A stretch of DNA of 64,000 nt from DASRDB01 sp035652815 (GTDB taxonomy: Bacteria > Chloroflexota > Ktedonobacteria > Ktedonobacterales > Ktedonobacteraceae). The stretch is taken from positions 434,001 to 498,000 of the forward strand of contig DASRDB010000019.1 in the NCBI GenBank assembly GCA_035652815.1. Direction: 5' to 3'. Positions 24,848-33,390 of this stretch are shown piece by piece; position 1 is the stretch's first letter; every line of letters starts with the position of its first letter. Made by a program: the position numbers and the translations under genes. The notes below the pieces were generated by a model. The model was not told where the DNA came from. It worked only from the letters and a program-made list of their open reading frames with translations, and searched no databases.

Positions 24848-26176
24848 TTACGAATAATAACTTAACTCATCTAATTTATCAAGAATATATTCTATAATAT
24901 TCATGAATACAACATCCTTTGAACGGTATTGACTTACAGATTTCCCGTTTAGAGGTAAAAACTCGAGACTTCCAAAGGGCGTTTTTTTTAACAGCTTGGG
25001 GCTGGTTGGCCGAATAAGTATTGGAATAACACAGCAATTTTTTACATGTAACTGTCGCCATACCGCTGCTCTCATTTTTGGACAATAACAAAAGTCGGAG
25101 TCGAGGAGATCTGGACTGACAAGCAAAAGAATGATGTGTGCTGTATTTAAATGATCTTTATTTTTCCATGCTGAACTGATAACAACCTCATGTGCCTGAC
25201 AAGAAATGTTATAGCCCTGTCTTTTTAAGATGTTTAATTGTTTTTTCAGGCTGTTAAAATAACTCTCGTCATTTAAAGCATAAGCAATATATATTTCAAG
25301 CGGTGAATTGCCGTTTAGCGCATCGGGTTGTAGCCCAACCTGGGGTAGTGGCATAGATAGTTCAGCATTAGGGCTATAGCTATCTATGATGACTTGCAGC
25401 CGACTAAGGGTTTTACTATCGAGCATACTGAACGCGCTTGAGGGAAAGATTCGCGATTGTGAAATGCTGGCAAGATAAAGGTAATCAGGATCAGCTTGTT
25501 CAAAACCAGCGAATAAAACTGGGGTATTTTTTAATAGCGCATGTACAGCATCTAATCTATCAATACTTGCCGGTCCTTTACTCAAGCGGTCTCTGATTAC
25601 TATCGAAGAAGGTTCGCTAATATCACCATAGAGTTTCAAAATGAATGGCTGTTCTTCTATAAAGGGATCTAAAGAGTTCGATATTGAAGAGGTGTAACGT
25701 TTGTTAAGCTCTCGCTGGTGTACCTGTTTATATGCGCTTTCTAAGCAAGTATCGTAAGTGGTAGAGATGTATCCCCAGAATGGCAGGCGAGCGAGATACA
25801 AGTGACTGGTTGTGACTTGAGAAAGGCTTTGTAATACGTCTTGTAAACACTGCTCTCGCAGTTCCCGAGTAAGAAACTCTTCAAGCAAACGCCACAGGTG
25901 TAAGAGTTGTCCATCATGAAAGGGTTGTTGAAGAAGGCGTGATATGTTTGCATGGCCCGTGATGCTTTTTTGCGCGCACCAGTCAAACATCCTCAGCAAT
26001 ATATTATTTAAATAGAGCGAGCTATCATAAGCAAGCTTCTCGTTGAAGACAGGCGATTGTATTGCCAGTTGCGGCCCGGCAACGAGCAGGCATTTTCCTT
26101 TCTCTAAAGCACTTTGCAATTCTTTAGTATTAAGCGCTTCAAAGATATCCACATGTCCTGAAATGCGAGATATCAT
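24848..26176 (-). CDS. SIR2-like / TIR fusion protein with substituted catalytic residues
   Basis: 442 residues. The N half (about 25-250) looks like a SIR2_2-type domain: KCLLVAGPQLA, YISTTYDTCLE and ILKLYGDISEPSSIVIRDR. The C half (about 290-435) looks like a TIR domain: LEIYIAYALNDESYFNSLKK and TAHIILLLVSPDLLDSDFCY. Against the usual motifs, three catalytic positions differ: the Asn of TTNYD is Thr140, the His of KLHG is Tyr183, and the Glu of the TIR CYxxEM motif is Lys367. It may therefore be a binding or scaffold protein rather than an NADase. Base composition is visibly more AT-rich than the flanking metabolic genes, which suggests horizontal transfer. GGAGAGG precedes ATG 26176. It is the first gene of the probable three-gene minus-strand unit. 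Confidence 0.8.
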   Translation of the reverse strand: MISRISGHVDIFEALNTKELQSALEKGKCLLVAGPQLAIQSPVFNEKLAYDSSLYLNNILLRMFDWCAQKSITGHANISRLLQQPFHDGQLLHLWRLLEEFLTRELREQCLQDVLQSLSQVTTSHLYLARLPFWGYISTTYDTCLESAYKQVHQRELNKRYTSSISNSLDPFIEEQPFILKLYGDISEPSSIVIRDRLSKGPASIDRLDAVHALLKNTPVLFAGFEQADPDYLYLASISQSRIFPSSAFSMLDSKTLSRLQVIIDSYSPNAELSMPLPQVGLQPDALNGNSPLEIYIAYALNDESYFNSLKKQLNILKRQGYNISCQAHEVVISSAWKNKDHLNTAHIILLLVSPDLLDSDFCYCPKMRAAVWRQLHVKNCCVIPILIRPTSPKLLKKTPFGSLEFLPLNGKSVSQYRSKDVVFMNIIEYILDKLDELSYYS

Positions 26177-26333
26177 ATCCTCTCCAGGAAAATGCTAAAC
26201 GCCCACTCTCGGAAAGCACATCAAATTCCGGTGAATAACCTGAGAGTTATCAATTTTCAAATATATACACGTGGGGTTAGGGAGAGAAAGACTTTATTCA
26301 ATGATTTGTCATAAAAGAAGCCCAGCTAATAAA

Positions 26334-26356
26334 TCATATAAAATTATTTTATATGA
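26334..26356. promoter_or_regulatory. AT-rich near-palindrome upstream of the SIR2-TIR gene
   Basis: TCATATAAAAT (26334-26344), one base, ATTTTATATGA (26346-26356): perfect 11-bp arms. It is in the 414-base gap between the SIR2-TIR and cupredoxin genes, which otherwise holds only a + strand TTGACA (26375-26380) with TATTTC 18 bases on. It could be an operator or simply AT-rich chance. Confidence 0.35.
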
Positions 26357-26590
26357 CTCTGTTCTAATATGCTATTGACAGATGTTCTAAAGCGGGACTA
26401 TTTCAGGTTCAGAAGAAAGGTGAAAAATTCTACCTCTGTAAATGACAAAATATTATATGACGATAAAAAGAGAAGGAAATATGCCCACTAACCTCTTATG
26501 CGCAGAAAGTCAGCCCTGTAACCCCGCCCCGTATTCCCCCTCAGAACAATGGAATTGTAATCCATCTACCTGACAAAAGGAGCTACAGTC

Positions 26591-27412
26591 ATGCGCACGT
26601 TCTTATCTCCATTTGCCTCGCGCCTGCGATTACTCTGGGTAGGTCTATCGCTGGCCGTTGCCGCCAGTCTGCTCATCGTCGCGTGCGGTGGTGGAGGACA
26701 GGCATCTACGGCCTCCACACCAACCACCGTACCCACGCCCACTTCTCCACCGCCTACTCCGACCATACCACCAACGCCCACTCCTCCGGCAACGATGGCG
26801 GTCAATGTGGTTGTTGTGCAGATGGTAGAGAATCCGCCAGGGCATTATATCTTTTCGCCCTCATCTATTACCATTCAGGCTGGAGGCGTCGTGGTCTGGC
26901 TCGATAACAGCGATGCGCCCCATACAGTAACGAGCGATACAGGTGCGCCTGCCTCCTTCAATACTACGCAAAACGTGACCCAGGGCAAGACCTTTGCTTT
27001 GCAGTTCAATCAGCCGGGAACCTACCACTATCACTGCAACATTCATCCCGCGACCATGAAAGCAGATATCACCGTGACTTCTGGTACGACGGCCACTTCT
27101 GGTCCGGCAGTCAGGCCAGTGGATGCCGCGCTTGTGCAGATGGTGGAGAATCCACCAGGCCATTACATTTTTTCGCCTTCCTCCATCACCATCAAGGCAG
27201 GTGGAGTGGTGGTCTGGCTTGACAACAGTGATGCGCCCCATACTGTTACCAGTGATTCAGGGGCACCCGCAACTTTCAACACTACACAGAATGTGACTCA
27301 GGGCAAGACGTTTGGCTTGCTTTTCAATCAGCCGGGAACTTATCATTACCACTGTAATATTCACCCCACGACCATGAAGGCGGTAATCACGGTGACAGCA
27401 CAAACACAATAA
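26591..27412 (+). CDS. Lipoprotein with two tandem plastocyanin-like cupredoxin domains
   Basis: 273 residues. The lipobox is LIVAC at about 28-32, followed by a Thr/Pro-rich spacer. Then come two almost identical cupredoxin domains (about 72-165 and 178-270), each with type-1 copper ligands: His in DAPHTVTSD, Cys and His in HYHCNIHP, and Met in TMK. They should bind one copper each and carry electrons at the outer membrane face. The two DNA copies differ mainly at third codon positions, so the protein sequence has been kept under selection after duplication. AAAGGAG lies upstream of ATG 26591. No oxidase or reductase partner is adjacent. Confidence 0.92.
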   Translation: MRTFLSPFASRLRLLWVGLSLAVAASLLIVACGGGGQASTASTPTTVPTPTSPPPTPTIPPTPTPPATMAVNVVVVQMVENPPGHYIFSPSSITIQAGGVVVWLDNSDAPHTVTSDTGAPASFNTTQNVTQGKTFALQFNQPGTYHYHCNIHPATMKADITVTSGTTATSGPAVRPVDAALVQMVENPPGHYIFSPSSITIKAGGVVVWLDNSDAPHTVTSDSGAPATFNTTQNVTQGKTFGLLFNQPGTYHYHCNIHPTTMKAVITVTAQTQ

Positions 27413-27444
27413 GGATCGCTTAACCTCCTGCCAGCCTGAAATGA

Positions 27445-27482
27445 GCGGGATGGACTCCTCAGCCTCGGGACATCCATCCCGC
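27445..27482 (+). terminator. Hairpin after the cupredoxin gene
   Basis: GCGGGATGGA (27445-27454) pairs perfectly with TCCATCCCGC (27473-27482), 32 bases after the stop. Only a weak T-tract follows (TTCCCC). Confidence 0.55.
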
Positions 27483-27610
27483 TTCCCCTGACAATCATCC
27501 TGCCACAATTAGGCCACAATCCCATGACAACTCCTGAGCCTCCATGTAACATTAAAGCAGAGACAGCAAACTGATCGAAATCTTGCATGGCGCGAAAAGG
27601 AGTATGAACG

Positions 27611-29020
27611 ATGTCCAGATCAGCCACAACCACACCCGGCACTCCTTCAGTGCCCGGCGCTAAGAAGAGACCTCCAGGTCCGCGAAGCCTTTCACCATTC
27701 AGTGCGGCAGCCGCGCTCCGGCGCGACCCTATTCGCTTTGCTCTGAATCTCCAGCATCGATATGGTGATGTCGTCCATTTTCGCTTCCTGTTCTGGCCTG
27801 CCTATGTGTACTATCACCCGGATCATGTGAAGCGAGTCCTTCAGGAGAATCATCGTAACTACAACAAGAACTTTCCTAATATGAAGGCTGCCAGGGAGGT
27901 CTTCGGCAATGGGCTGTTTACCAACGATGGAGAATCCTGGTTGCATCAACGCCGCCTCATGCAGCCCTCCTTCCACCACAAACGGCTGGAAGGCTTTGGC
28001 GCGTTGATGACCAATTCGACGCTTGCCATGCTAGAGCGCTGGGAGCGTATAAATCAAAATGATACACCTCTCGATATCTCGGTCGAGATGACCCGCCTGA
28101 CCTTGCGTGTAGCCGGACAGGCCCTTTTTTCGCTCGATCTCGCTAATGAAGTTGACACGGTTGGCCGCACCTTCGCGAATATCCTTCCTTTGATTAACAG
28201 TTACACCAACCTGCCCTTCCCGCCGTTGTGGGTTCCCACGCCGCGCAATCACCATTTGCTGGCAGGGTTGAAGACGCTGGATAACATCGTCTATTCCATG
28301 ATCAATGAGCGACGCAAGCAACCTGTAGACCCGGACGCGCCAGATTTGCTTTGGATGCTCCTTTCAGCGCGTGACGAGGAGACAGGCGAGGGCATGAGCG
28401 ATCAACAGTTGCGTGACGAGGTGCTGACCCTGCTGCTGGGCGGCTACGAAACAACGGCAGCCACTCTCTCCTGGTCATGGTATCTATTGTCACAGTATTC
28501 AGAGGTGGAAGAACGCTTGCATGCTGAACTGGACACAGTACTGGCAGGACGACCGCCAACAGTGAAAGACCTTGACGTTCTGCCCTATAACCGCATGGTA
28601 ATCCAGGAAGCTATGCGGCTCTATCCACCTGCCTTCGGCTTCACACGTTTTGCTATCGGTCCTGATGAGGTTGGGGGCTATACCATTCCAGCCAACAGTG
28701 TGATCTTTCTCAGTGACTATTGCACGCACCGTCACCCGGCATTCTGGGAGAAGCCGGAGGTGTTCGACCCTGAACGCTTCACGCCGGAACGGTCGGCGAG
28801 TCGTCCGCGCTTCGCCTATTTCCCTTTCGGGGGAGGGCCGCGCCAGTGCATCGGCAATGCTTTTGCCATGATGGAGGCACAATTGGTGCTGGCCACCGTT
28901 GCGCAACGTATAACCCTGCGCCTGGTTCCTGGGCATTCGGTCGAGCCACAGGTGCAACTGACGATGCGGCCTCGCTATGGCTTGCCGATGACGCTTCAGC
29001 CTCGTTTTCGCGACGTCTGA
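27611..29020 (+). CDS. Cytochrome P450 monooxygenase
   Basis: 469 residues, full length, no membrane anchor. Motifs: PPGPRSLSPF proline start, WLHQRRLMQPSFHH C-helix, I-helix LLLGGYETTAATLSW (oxygen-binding Thr), K-helix QEAMRLYPP (ExxR), DPERFTPER, and heme loop FPFGGGPRQCIGNAFA with Cys413. The organisation resembles CYP102/CYP110-type fatty-acid or terpene hydroxylases, but the substrate is not known. AAAAGGAG lies eight bases before ATG 27611. No ferredoxin or reductase gene is next to it; the cupredoxin gene upstream is a separate unit (hairpin between). Confidence 0.95.
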   Translation: MSRSATTTPGTPSVPGAKKRPPGPRSLSPFSAAAALRRDPIRFALNLQHRYGDVVHFRFLFWPAYVYYHPDHVKRVLQENHRNYNKNFPNMKAAREVFGNGLFTNDGESWLHQRRLMQPSFHHKRLEGFGALMTNSTLAMLERWERINQNDTPLDISVEMTRLTLRVAGQALFSLDLANEVDTVGRTFANILPLINSYTNLPFPPLWVPTPRNHHLLAGLKTLDNIVYSMINERRKQPVDPDAPDLLWMLLSARDEETGEGMSDQQLRDEVLTLLLGGYETTAATLSWSWYLLSQYSEVEERLHAELDTVLAGRPPTVKDLDVLPYNRMVIQEAMRLYPPAFGFTRFAIGPDEVGGYTIPANSVIFLSDYCTHRHPAFWEKPEVFDPERFTPERSASRPRFAYFPFGGGPRQCIGNAFAMMEAQLVLATVAQRITLRLVPGHSVEPQVQLTMRPRYGLPMTLQPRFRDV

Positions 29021-29044
29021 ACCATAACTTTCATTCAGCAGCAA

Positions 29045-29289
29045 GCCATGAAACAGCCCCGCTCGCCTGTCATCCTGAGCGCCGCGAAGGATCTCGCGCT
29101 GGCTGGACGATTCGCGCATCGATACCGCAGATCCTTCGCGGCGCTCAGGATGACATCGGGAGGCAGGTTGGTAATGGCTTGCCATGAAACAGCCCCGCTC
29201 GCCTGTCATCCTGAGCGCCGCGAAGGATCTCGCGCCTGCCGTGTCGAGCCAGGGGAGGCCTGAGATTCTTCGCGGCGCTCAGGATGACA
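29045..29289. repeat. Dispersed palindromic repeat, copy C (two tandem palindromes)
   Basis: Palindrome 1: arms 29068-29094 and 29129-29155, perfect 27 bp (TGTCATCCTGAGCGCCGCGA...). Palindrome 2: arms 29204-29230 and 29263-29289, one mismatch. A 55-bp block at 29045-29099 is repeated exactly at 29181-29235, so the unit (period 136 bases) is tandemly doubled. It fills the gap between the P450 and the histidine-kinase genes. Confidence 0.93.
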
Positions 29290-29361
29290 TCTGAAGGCAT
29301 CCTATGATAGGATAGGATTATCATTTTGCGTCCTCTTATGATTAAAGCTCAGGAGCAACAG

Positions 29362-31512
29362 ATGGGCCTACAGCAGCTAGCGGCAGGAAACGAGAAGGCA
29401 TCCAGTGCAGAGTACACCGGACCTGACACTCTGTTGTATGGTCGCTGGCTTCTCCTGGCACGCTGCACAACTGCTGTGCTGAGTGCCTTGCTGCTGATAT
29501 TCTTTATCACAAGCCTGCCTGTGTACTTTACACAACTGCAAACTACGTGTGTTAGCGCCCCCTGTCCTCACTGGCAACTGACCCCCGCCAATGTGAAGGC
29601 TATCCAGCATGCTGGCCTTTCCATCAATCTGTATGCCATCTTCAATCTTGCGCTCAGTCTCTTCTCGGCGCTTGTCTGGTTTGCGGTCGCCGCGTTCATT
29701 GTCTGGCGCAGGTCAAATGACTGGCTGGCCCTGCTAACCGCGCTCTTCCTGGTCACAATAGAGGTTTTGCAGTATAGCGGAGGTCCTTCGCCCCCGTTGG
29801 ATTATCGTTCCCCATTCTCGCATGTGATCATTATTTCCCTTTTTCTCCTCTTCACAATACTCTATCTCCTCGTCTTCTCACTGTTCCCCAACGGGCGCTT
29901 TGTACCGCGTTGGATGCCCTGGTTTGTGATTGCACAGTTCGTTTTGGGGGCAATCGCCCTCTGCCTGCCTTCGTCTTTCTCGACGACGGGCATTGTATTT
30001 ACCCCGCTGACGACAACGCTGCTTATCTCCGCCTGGGTCATCATCATCGGAGGTCAAGTTTACCGCTACCGGCGCGTGTCAAGCCCAGCCGAGCGTCAGC
30101 AGACGAAGTGGATTGTCCTGGGCCTCATTGTGGGGCCTGTGATCGGTTCGCTGTACTACTTTTCTCCAATGGTCTTTCCATCGCTTAGTGGACCCGGCTC
30201 CCTTTATTTTTTGCTCTTGAATCCGGTCTTCACTATCGCAACCCTTTTCTCTCCATTCTGCTTTGGCATCGCCCTGCTCCGCTATCGCCTGTGGGATGTT
30301 GACGTAATTATTAATCGGACCCTCGTATACGGTACGCTCACCATCAGCATTGTTGTCCTCTACTCGCTGATCGTCGTCGGACTTGGTGCGCTGCTGCAAA
30401 CCACAGGCAACCTGCTCATCTCTCTCCTGGCAACTGCGCTGGTAGCGATATTGTTTCAACCTTTGCGCGAGCGCCTCCAACGCGGCGTCAATCACCTGCT
30501 CTATGGAGAGCGTGATACACCCTACCAGGTCATTTCACGTTTAGGGAAGCGACTTGAGGTAACGCTTGCTCCCGACGAAATGCTGCCGACGATTGTGGAG
30601 ACGGTTGCTCAGGCCTTGAAACTCCCCTATGTTGCCATCACGCTCAAGCAGGAGAGAGAATTTGCAGAAGTAGCCTCATATGGAGCGCCCAGAGATGAAC
30701 TTACCTGCCTTCCACTTCTCTATCAGAATGAGCAGGTTGGCGAACTTCTGCTTGCTCCACGCGCTTCAGGCGAAACCTTCACTCCCGCTGATCGCACTCT
30801 GCTAAATGATCTGGCGCGACAAATAGGCGTAGCTGCTCATGTGGTGCGCCTGACAACCGACCTGCAGCGTTCTCGTGAACGACTGGTGACAGCCCGTGAA
30901 GAGGAGCGCCGCCGCCTGCGCCGCGACCTGCACGATGGTCTCGGACCAGCGCTCGCCACCATCACTGTCAAAGCTGAAGCTGCGCGTGATGCTATTGAGG
31001 CGGAACCGGCTCAGGCCATCACTTTGCTCGAAGACCTTATCAGTCAGGCCCAGGCCGCTATTACCGATATCCGCCGCCTGGTCTACAATCTACGCCCGCC
31101 TGCCCTGGATGACCTGGGCCTTGTGACTGCCATACGTACCCAGGCCATGCATTACGAGCAAAGTGGCTTGCGTATTTCCGTCGAAGCCCCGGAGTCGCTG
31201 CCGGAGCTTCCTGCCGCCGTTGAGGTTGCAACTTACCGTATCATGCAGGAAGCGCTAACAAATGTCGTTCGTCATGCCAATGCTCGCTCGTGTCTCATTC
31301 GTCTGGTATTTGATGGCATGTTGCATCTTGAGGTCAGGGATGATGGTTGCGGCATTTCTCCACATCGGCAGGCCGGTGTTGGGCTGCGCTCTATGCAGGA
31401 GCGTGCAGTCGAGGTCGGTGGGCATTGTGTAGTTGAAGCTCTCCCAGGCCGGGGCACCCGGGTTCAGGCGGACTTGCCCTGCTCGTCCAATGGCAGGAGC
31501 AGCATCTTGTAA
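29362..31512 (+). CDS. Membrane sensor histidine kinase, NarL type (HisKA_3)
   Basis: 716 residues. The first 340 or so form 8-9 membrane helices (for example LLSALLLIFFITSLP, VIIISLFLLFTILYLLVF, LLISLLATALVAILF). A GAF-like segment follows (about 385-495), then the dimerisation/phosphoacceptor motif EEERRRLRRDLHDGLGPAL, NLRPPALDDLGL and an HATPase_c with EALTNVVRHANA, DDGCGI and GVGLRSMQERA. Start: ATG 29362 has AGGAG six bases upstream; in-frame ATG 29338 and TTG 29326 lack a site. Nine bases separate it from its response regulator. Confidence 0.92.
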   Translation: MGLQQLAAGNEKASSAEYTGPDTLLYGRWLLLARCTTAVLSALLLIFFITSLPVYFTQLQTTCVSAPCPHWQLTPANVKAIQHAGLSINLYAIFNLALSLFSALVWFAVAAFIVWRRSNDWLALLTALFLVTIEVLQYSGGPSPPLDYRSPFSHVIIISLFLLFTILYLLVFSLFPNGRFVPRWMPWFVIAQFVLGAIALCLPSSFSTTGIVFTPLTTTLLISAWVIIIGGQVYRYRRVSSPAERQQTKWIVLGLIVGPVIGSLYYFSPMVFPSLSGPGSLYFLLLNPVFTIATLFSPFCFGIALLRYRLWDVDVIINRTLVYGTLTISIVVLYSLIVVGLGALLQTTGNLLISLLATALVAILFQPLRERLQRGVNHLLYGERDTPYQVISRLGKRLEVTLAPDEMLPTIVETVAQALKLPYVAITLKQEREFAEVASYGAPRDELTCLPLLYQNEQVGELLLAPRASGETFTPADRTLLNDLARQIGVAAHVVRLTTDLQRSRERLVTAREEERRRLRRDLHDGLGPALATITVKAEAARDAIEAEPAQAITLLEDLISQAQAAITDIRRLVYNLRPPALDDLGLVTAIRTQAMHYEQSGLRISVEAPESLPELPAAVEVATYRIMQEALTNVVRHANARSCLIRLVFDGMLHLEVRDDGCGISPHRQAGVGLRSMQERAVEVGGHCVVEALPGRGTRVQADLPCSSNGRSSIL

Positions 31513-31521
31513 GGAGACCAT

Positions 31522-32181
31522 ATGGATAGCATTCGCGTTCTCATCGCCGACGATCACGCGCCTTTTCGCAATGGGTTGCGCGCATTGCTGCGCTCGGAGT
31601 CTGATATCGAAGTGGTTGGTGAAGCTGCCACTGGACGAGAGGCAATCGAAGAGGCTGCCGACCTGCAACCGGATGTTATCTTGATGGATTTGCACATGCC
31701 TGATGGGAACGGCATCGAGGCGACGCAGGCTATTCTTGCGACCAGTCCGCATATTAGCGTCCTTGTGCTTACCATGTTCGAGGATGACGACTCCGTATTC
31801 GCGGCCTTGCAGGCTGGCGCTCGTGGCTACCTGCTTAAGGGAGCGCTCAAGGCTGAGATTCTGCGCGCCATTCGCGGTGTCTATCAGGGCGAAGCTATCT
31901 TTGGCCCCGCCATCGCGAGGCGGCTCATGTCCTACTTCGCGACTCTGAAGCCTGCCGCACCCACCCGTCCTGTTCAGCCCTTTCCAGAACTTACGGAGCG
32001 TGAGCAAGAAATCCTGGCCTTAATTGCCCATCACCTGACCAATACCGAGATCGCCGAACGCCTCGTTCTCAGCCCGAAGACGGTGCGCAATCACGTCTCA
32101 AATATCTTCAGCAAGTTGCAGGTTGCTACCCGCGCCCAGGCTATCATTCGCGCTCGCGAGGCAGGTCTCGATCAAGACTGA
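31522..32181 (+). CDS. NarL/FixJ-family response regulator
   Basis: 219 residues: receiver (VLIADDHAPFRNGL, phospho-acceptor in VILMDLHMPDGNG, VLTMFEDDD, YLLKGALK) joined to a LuxR-type HTH (LTEREQEILALIAHHLTNTE, LVLSPKTVRNHVSNIFSKLQ). It should activate or repress target promoters when phosphorylated by the kinase at 29362-31512. AAGGAG precedes ATG 31522. Target genes are not evident; the P450 and cupredoxin genes upstream are possible. Confidence 0.95.
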   Translation: MDSIRVLIADDHAPFRNGLRALLRSESDIEVVGEAATGREAIEEAADLQPDVILMDLHMPDGNGIEATQAILATSPHISVLVLTMFEDDDSVFAALQAGARGYLLKGALKAEILRAIRGVYQGEAIFGPAIARRLMSYFATLKPAAPTRPVQPFPELTEREQEILALIAHHLTNTEIAERLVLSPKTVRNHVSNIFSKLQVATRAQAIIRAREAGLDQD

Positions 32182-32200
32182 GACACATTCTGCCGAAAGA

Positions 32201-32244
32201 AAGAATAGTTCCGCTCTCCAACGACGGGAGCGGAACCATTCTTT
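32201..32244 (+). terminator. Terminator of the NarL-type operon
   Basis: AAGAATAGTTCCGCTCTC (32201-32218) pairs with GGGAGCGGAACCATTCTT (32227-32244 region) with two mismatches, ending in TTTT. Confidence 0.75.
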
Positions 32245-32310
32245 TCGCCTTTACAACTCAAGCAAGACTACAACAGGCCCTTGCTTAAAGTATAGAGAGT
32301 GCATTAGCTG

Positions 32311-32353
32311 ACACATATGGAGAGGCTTGTAAAATCGGTTTCTCCATATGTGT
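32311..32353. terminator. Hairpin at the end of the OpuC-type operon
   Basis: ACACATATGGAGA (32311-32323) and TCTCCATATGTGT (32341-32353), perfect 13-bp stem, 25 bases from the stop codon of the substrate-binding protein gene. No clear T-tract on the minus strand. Confidence 0.5.
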
Positions 32354-32377
32354 TTAGCAATTAAGCAGCTTGTAACA

Positions 32378-33316
32378 TTACAGCAACCCAACACTCTTAA
32401 GCCAGTCAGTAGCCACCTTAGTGATACTTTCACCATCAATAACTTTGGCTTGTAACTGCTGGCTGACCTGTGTAGTCAATTTGTCGGCCAGGGGGTTCAA
32501 AGCAGTAGCGATACCGGGAGCTTTTTGTAGTACGTCGTCTCGCACAATCGGGGCTGGATTGTAGACCGGGAAAGCATTCTTGTCATCTTGCAACAACACG
32601 AAGTTGTCTTTGACGATCAAGGCAGAGGTCGTGTAGCAAATGTTCAAATCCTGCGCCCCCGACATGACGGCTGGGAACGTAAGCGCCTCCTCGTTATATG
32701 TTGTCACACCCTTGAAGGTGATGCCATACGCACTCTTTACCACATCGACCCCATATTGCTTGCCATCCGGCGGGGTAGCAATGGTCAAACTCGATGCTTT
32801 AGGAGCGAGGTCAGAAATTTTGGTGACACCAAGAGTGGAGGCCTTTGATTGCGATGTGCAGACGCCATACGTATCGTTGAGCGGAGCCGGTTTGAGCCAG
32901 GTAATGTGATACTGACTTTCAAAACCCGCCTTCACTGTCTCGTAGTCTTGTTGGGCATTGCCGCTTGATTGCTTGCCCAGTTTTGCCAGCCCCGTTGCTG
33001 TGAATTCAGGATAAAGGTCAATTTGTTTACTTACGAGCGCGTTAAACACGACAGCATTGGTGCCTAAAGCTGCTCTCTCGTTGACAGTGAATCCGGCTTT
33101 ACGCAGCAATAGCACATACATTTTGGTAAGCAACTGGGCCTCGGTGTCAAGCTTTCCCCCAACAGTCAACGTAATCCCAGCATTAGGGTTGTTTGTGCCA
33201 GGAGTGGAGCTGTTTCCGTTACCTCCGCCCCCGCCACATGCTGCCAGGGTCAGCAGCAAGATGAGTGCGAGCAATGTGAGCGATTTTGCCCGTAATGCGC
33301 TAAAAATGGATGCCAT
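32378..33316 (-). CDS. opuCC: Glycine betaine/choline-type ABC transporter substrate-binding lipoprotein
   Basis: 312 residues. A lipobox (LTLAAC) follows the signal helix and anchors it; then GGGGGNGN spacer and an OpuAC/OsmF-like binding domain: ITLTVGGKLDTEAQLLTKMY, LGTNAVVFNALVSKQIDLYPEF, LNDTYGVCTS, ISDLAPKASSLTIATPP, YNEEALTF. Proteins of this family capture quaternary amines for osmoprotection. ATG 33316 has a strong AAGGAGGA upstream; the frame is open to 33373 without one. Last gene of the four-gene minus-strand operon. Confidence 0.92.
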   Translation of the reverse strand: MASIFSALRAKSLTLLALILLLTLAACGGGGGNGNSSTPGTNNPNAGITLTVGGKLDTEAQLLTKMYVLLLRKAGFTVNERAALGTNAVVFNALVSKQIDLYPEFTATGLAKLGKQSSGNAQQDYETVKAGFESQYHITWLKPAPLNDTYGVCTSQSKASTLGVTKISDLAPKASSLTIATPPDGKQYGVDVVKSAYGITFKGVTTYNEEALTFPAVMSGAQDLNICYTTSALIVKDNFVLLQDDKNAFPVYNPAPIVRDDVLQKAPGIATALNPLADKLTTQVSQQLQAKVIDGESITKVATDWLKSVGLL

Positions 33317-33390
33317 GTCTTCCTCCTTAAATGGATGACAAGAATCTACAAGAACTCGTGCAATTGCTTGCACTTCTACAGAAACGGTAT

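Noticed and set aside
23498..26176. Complete CBASS, Pycsar or Thoeris system
   Set aside because: TIR and SIR2 parts are present, but no cyclase or known signal-making partner with intact motifs lies in the region.
29045..29289. CRISPR array
   Set aside because: Only two units, each an internal palindrome with long arms, and no cas genes in the window.
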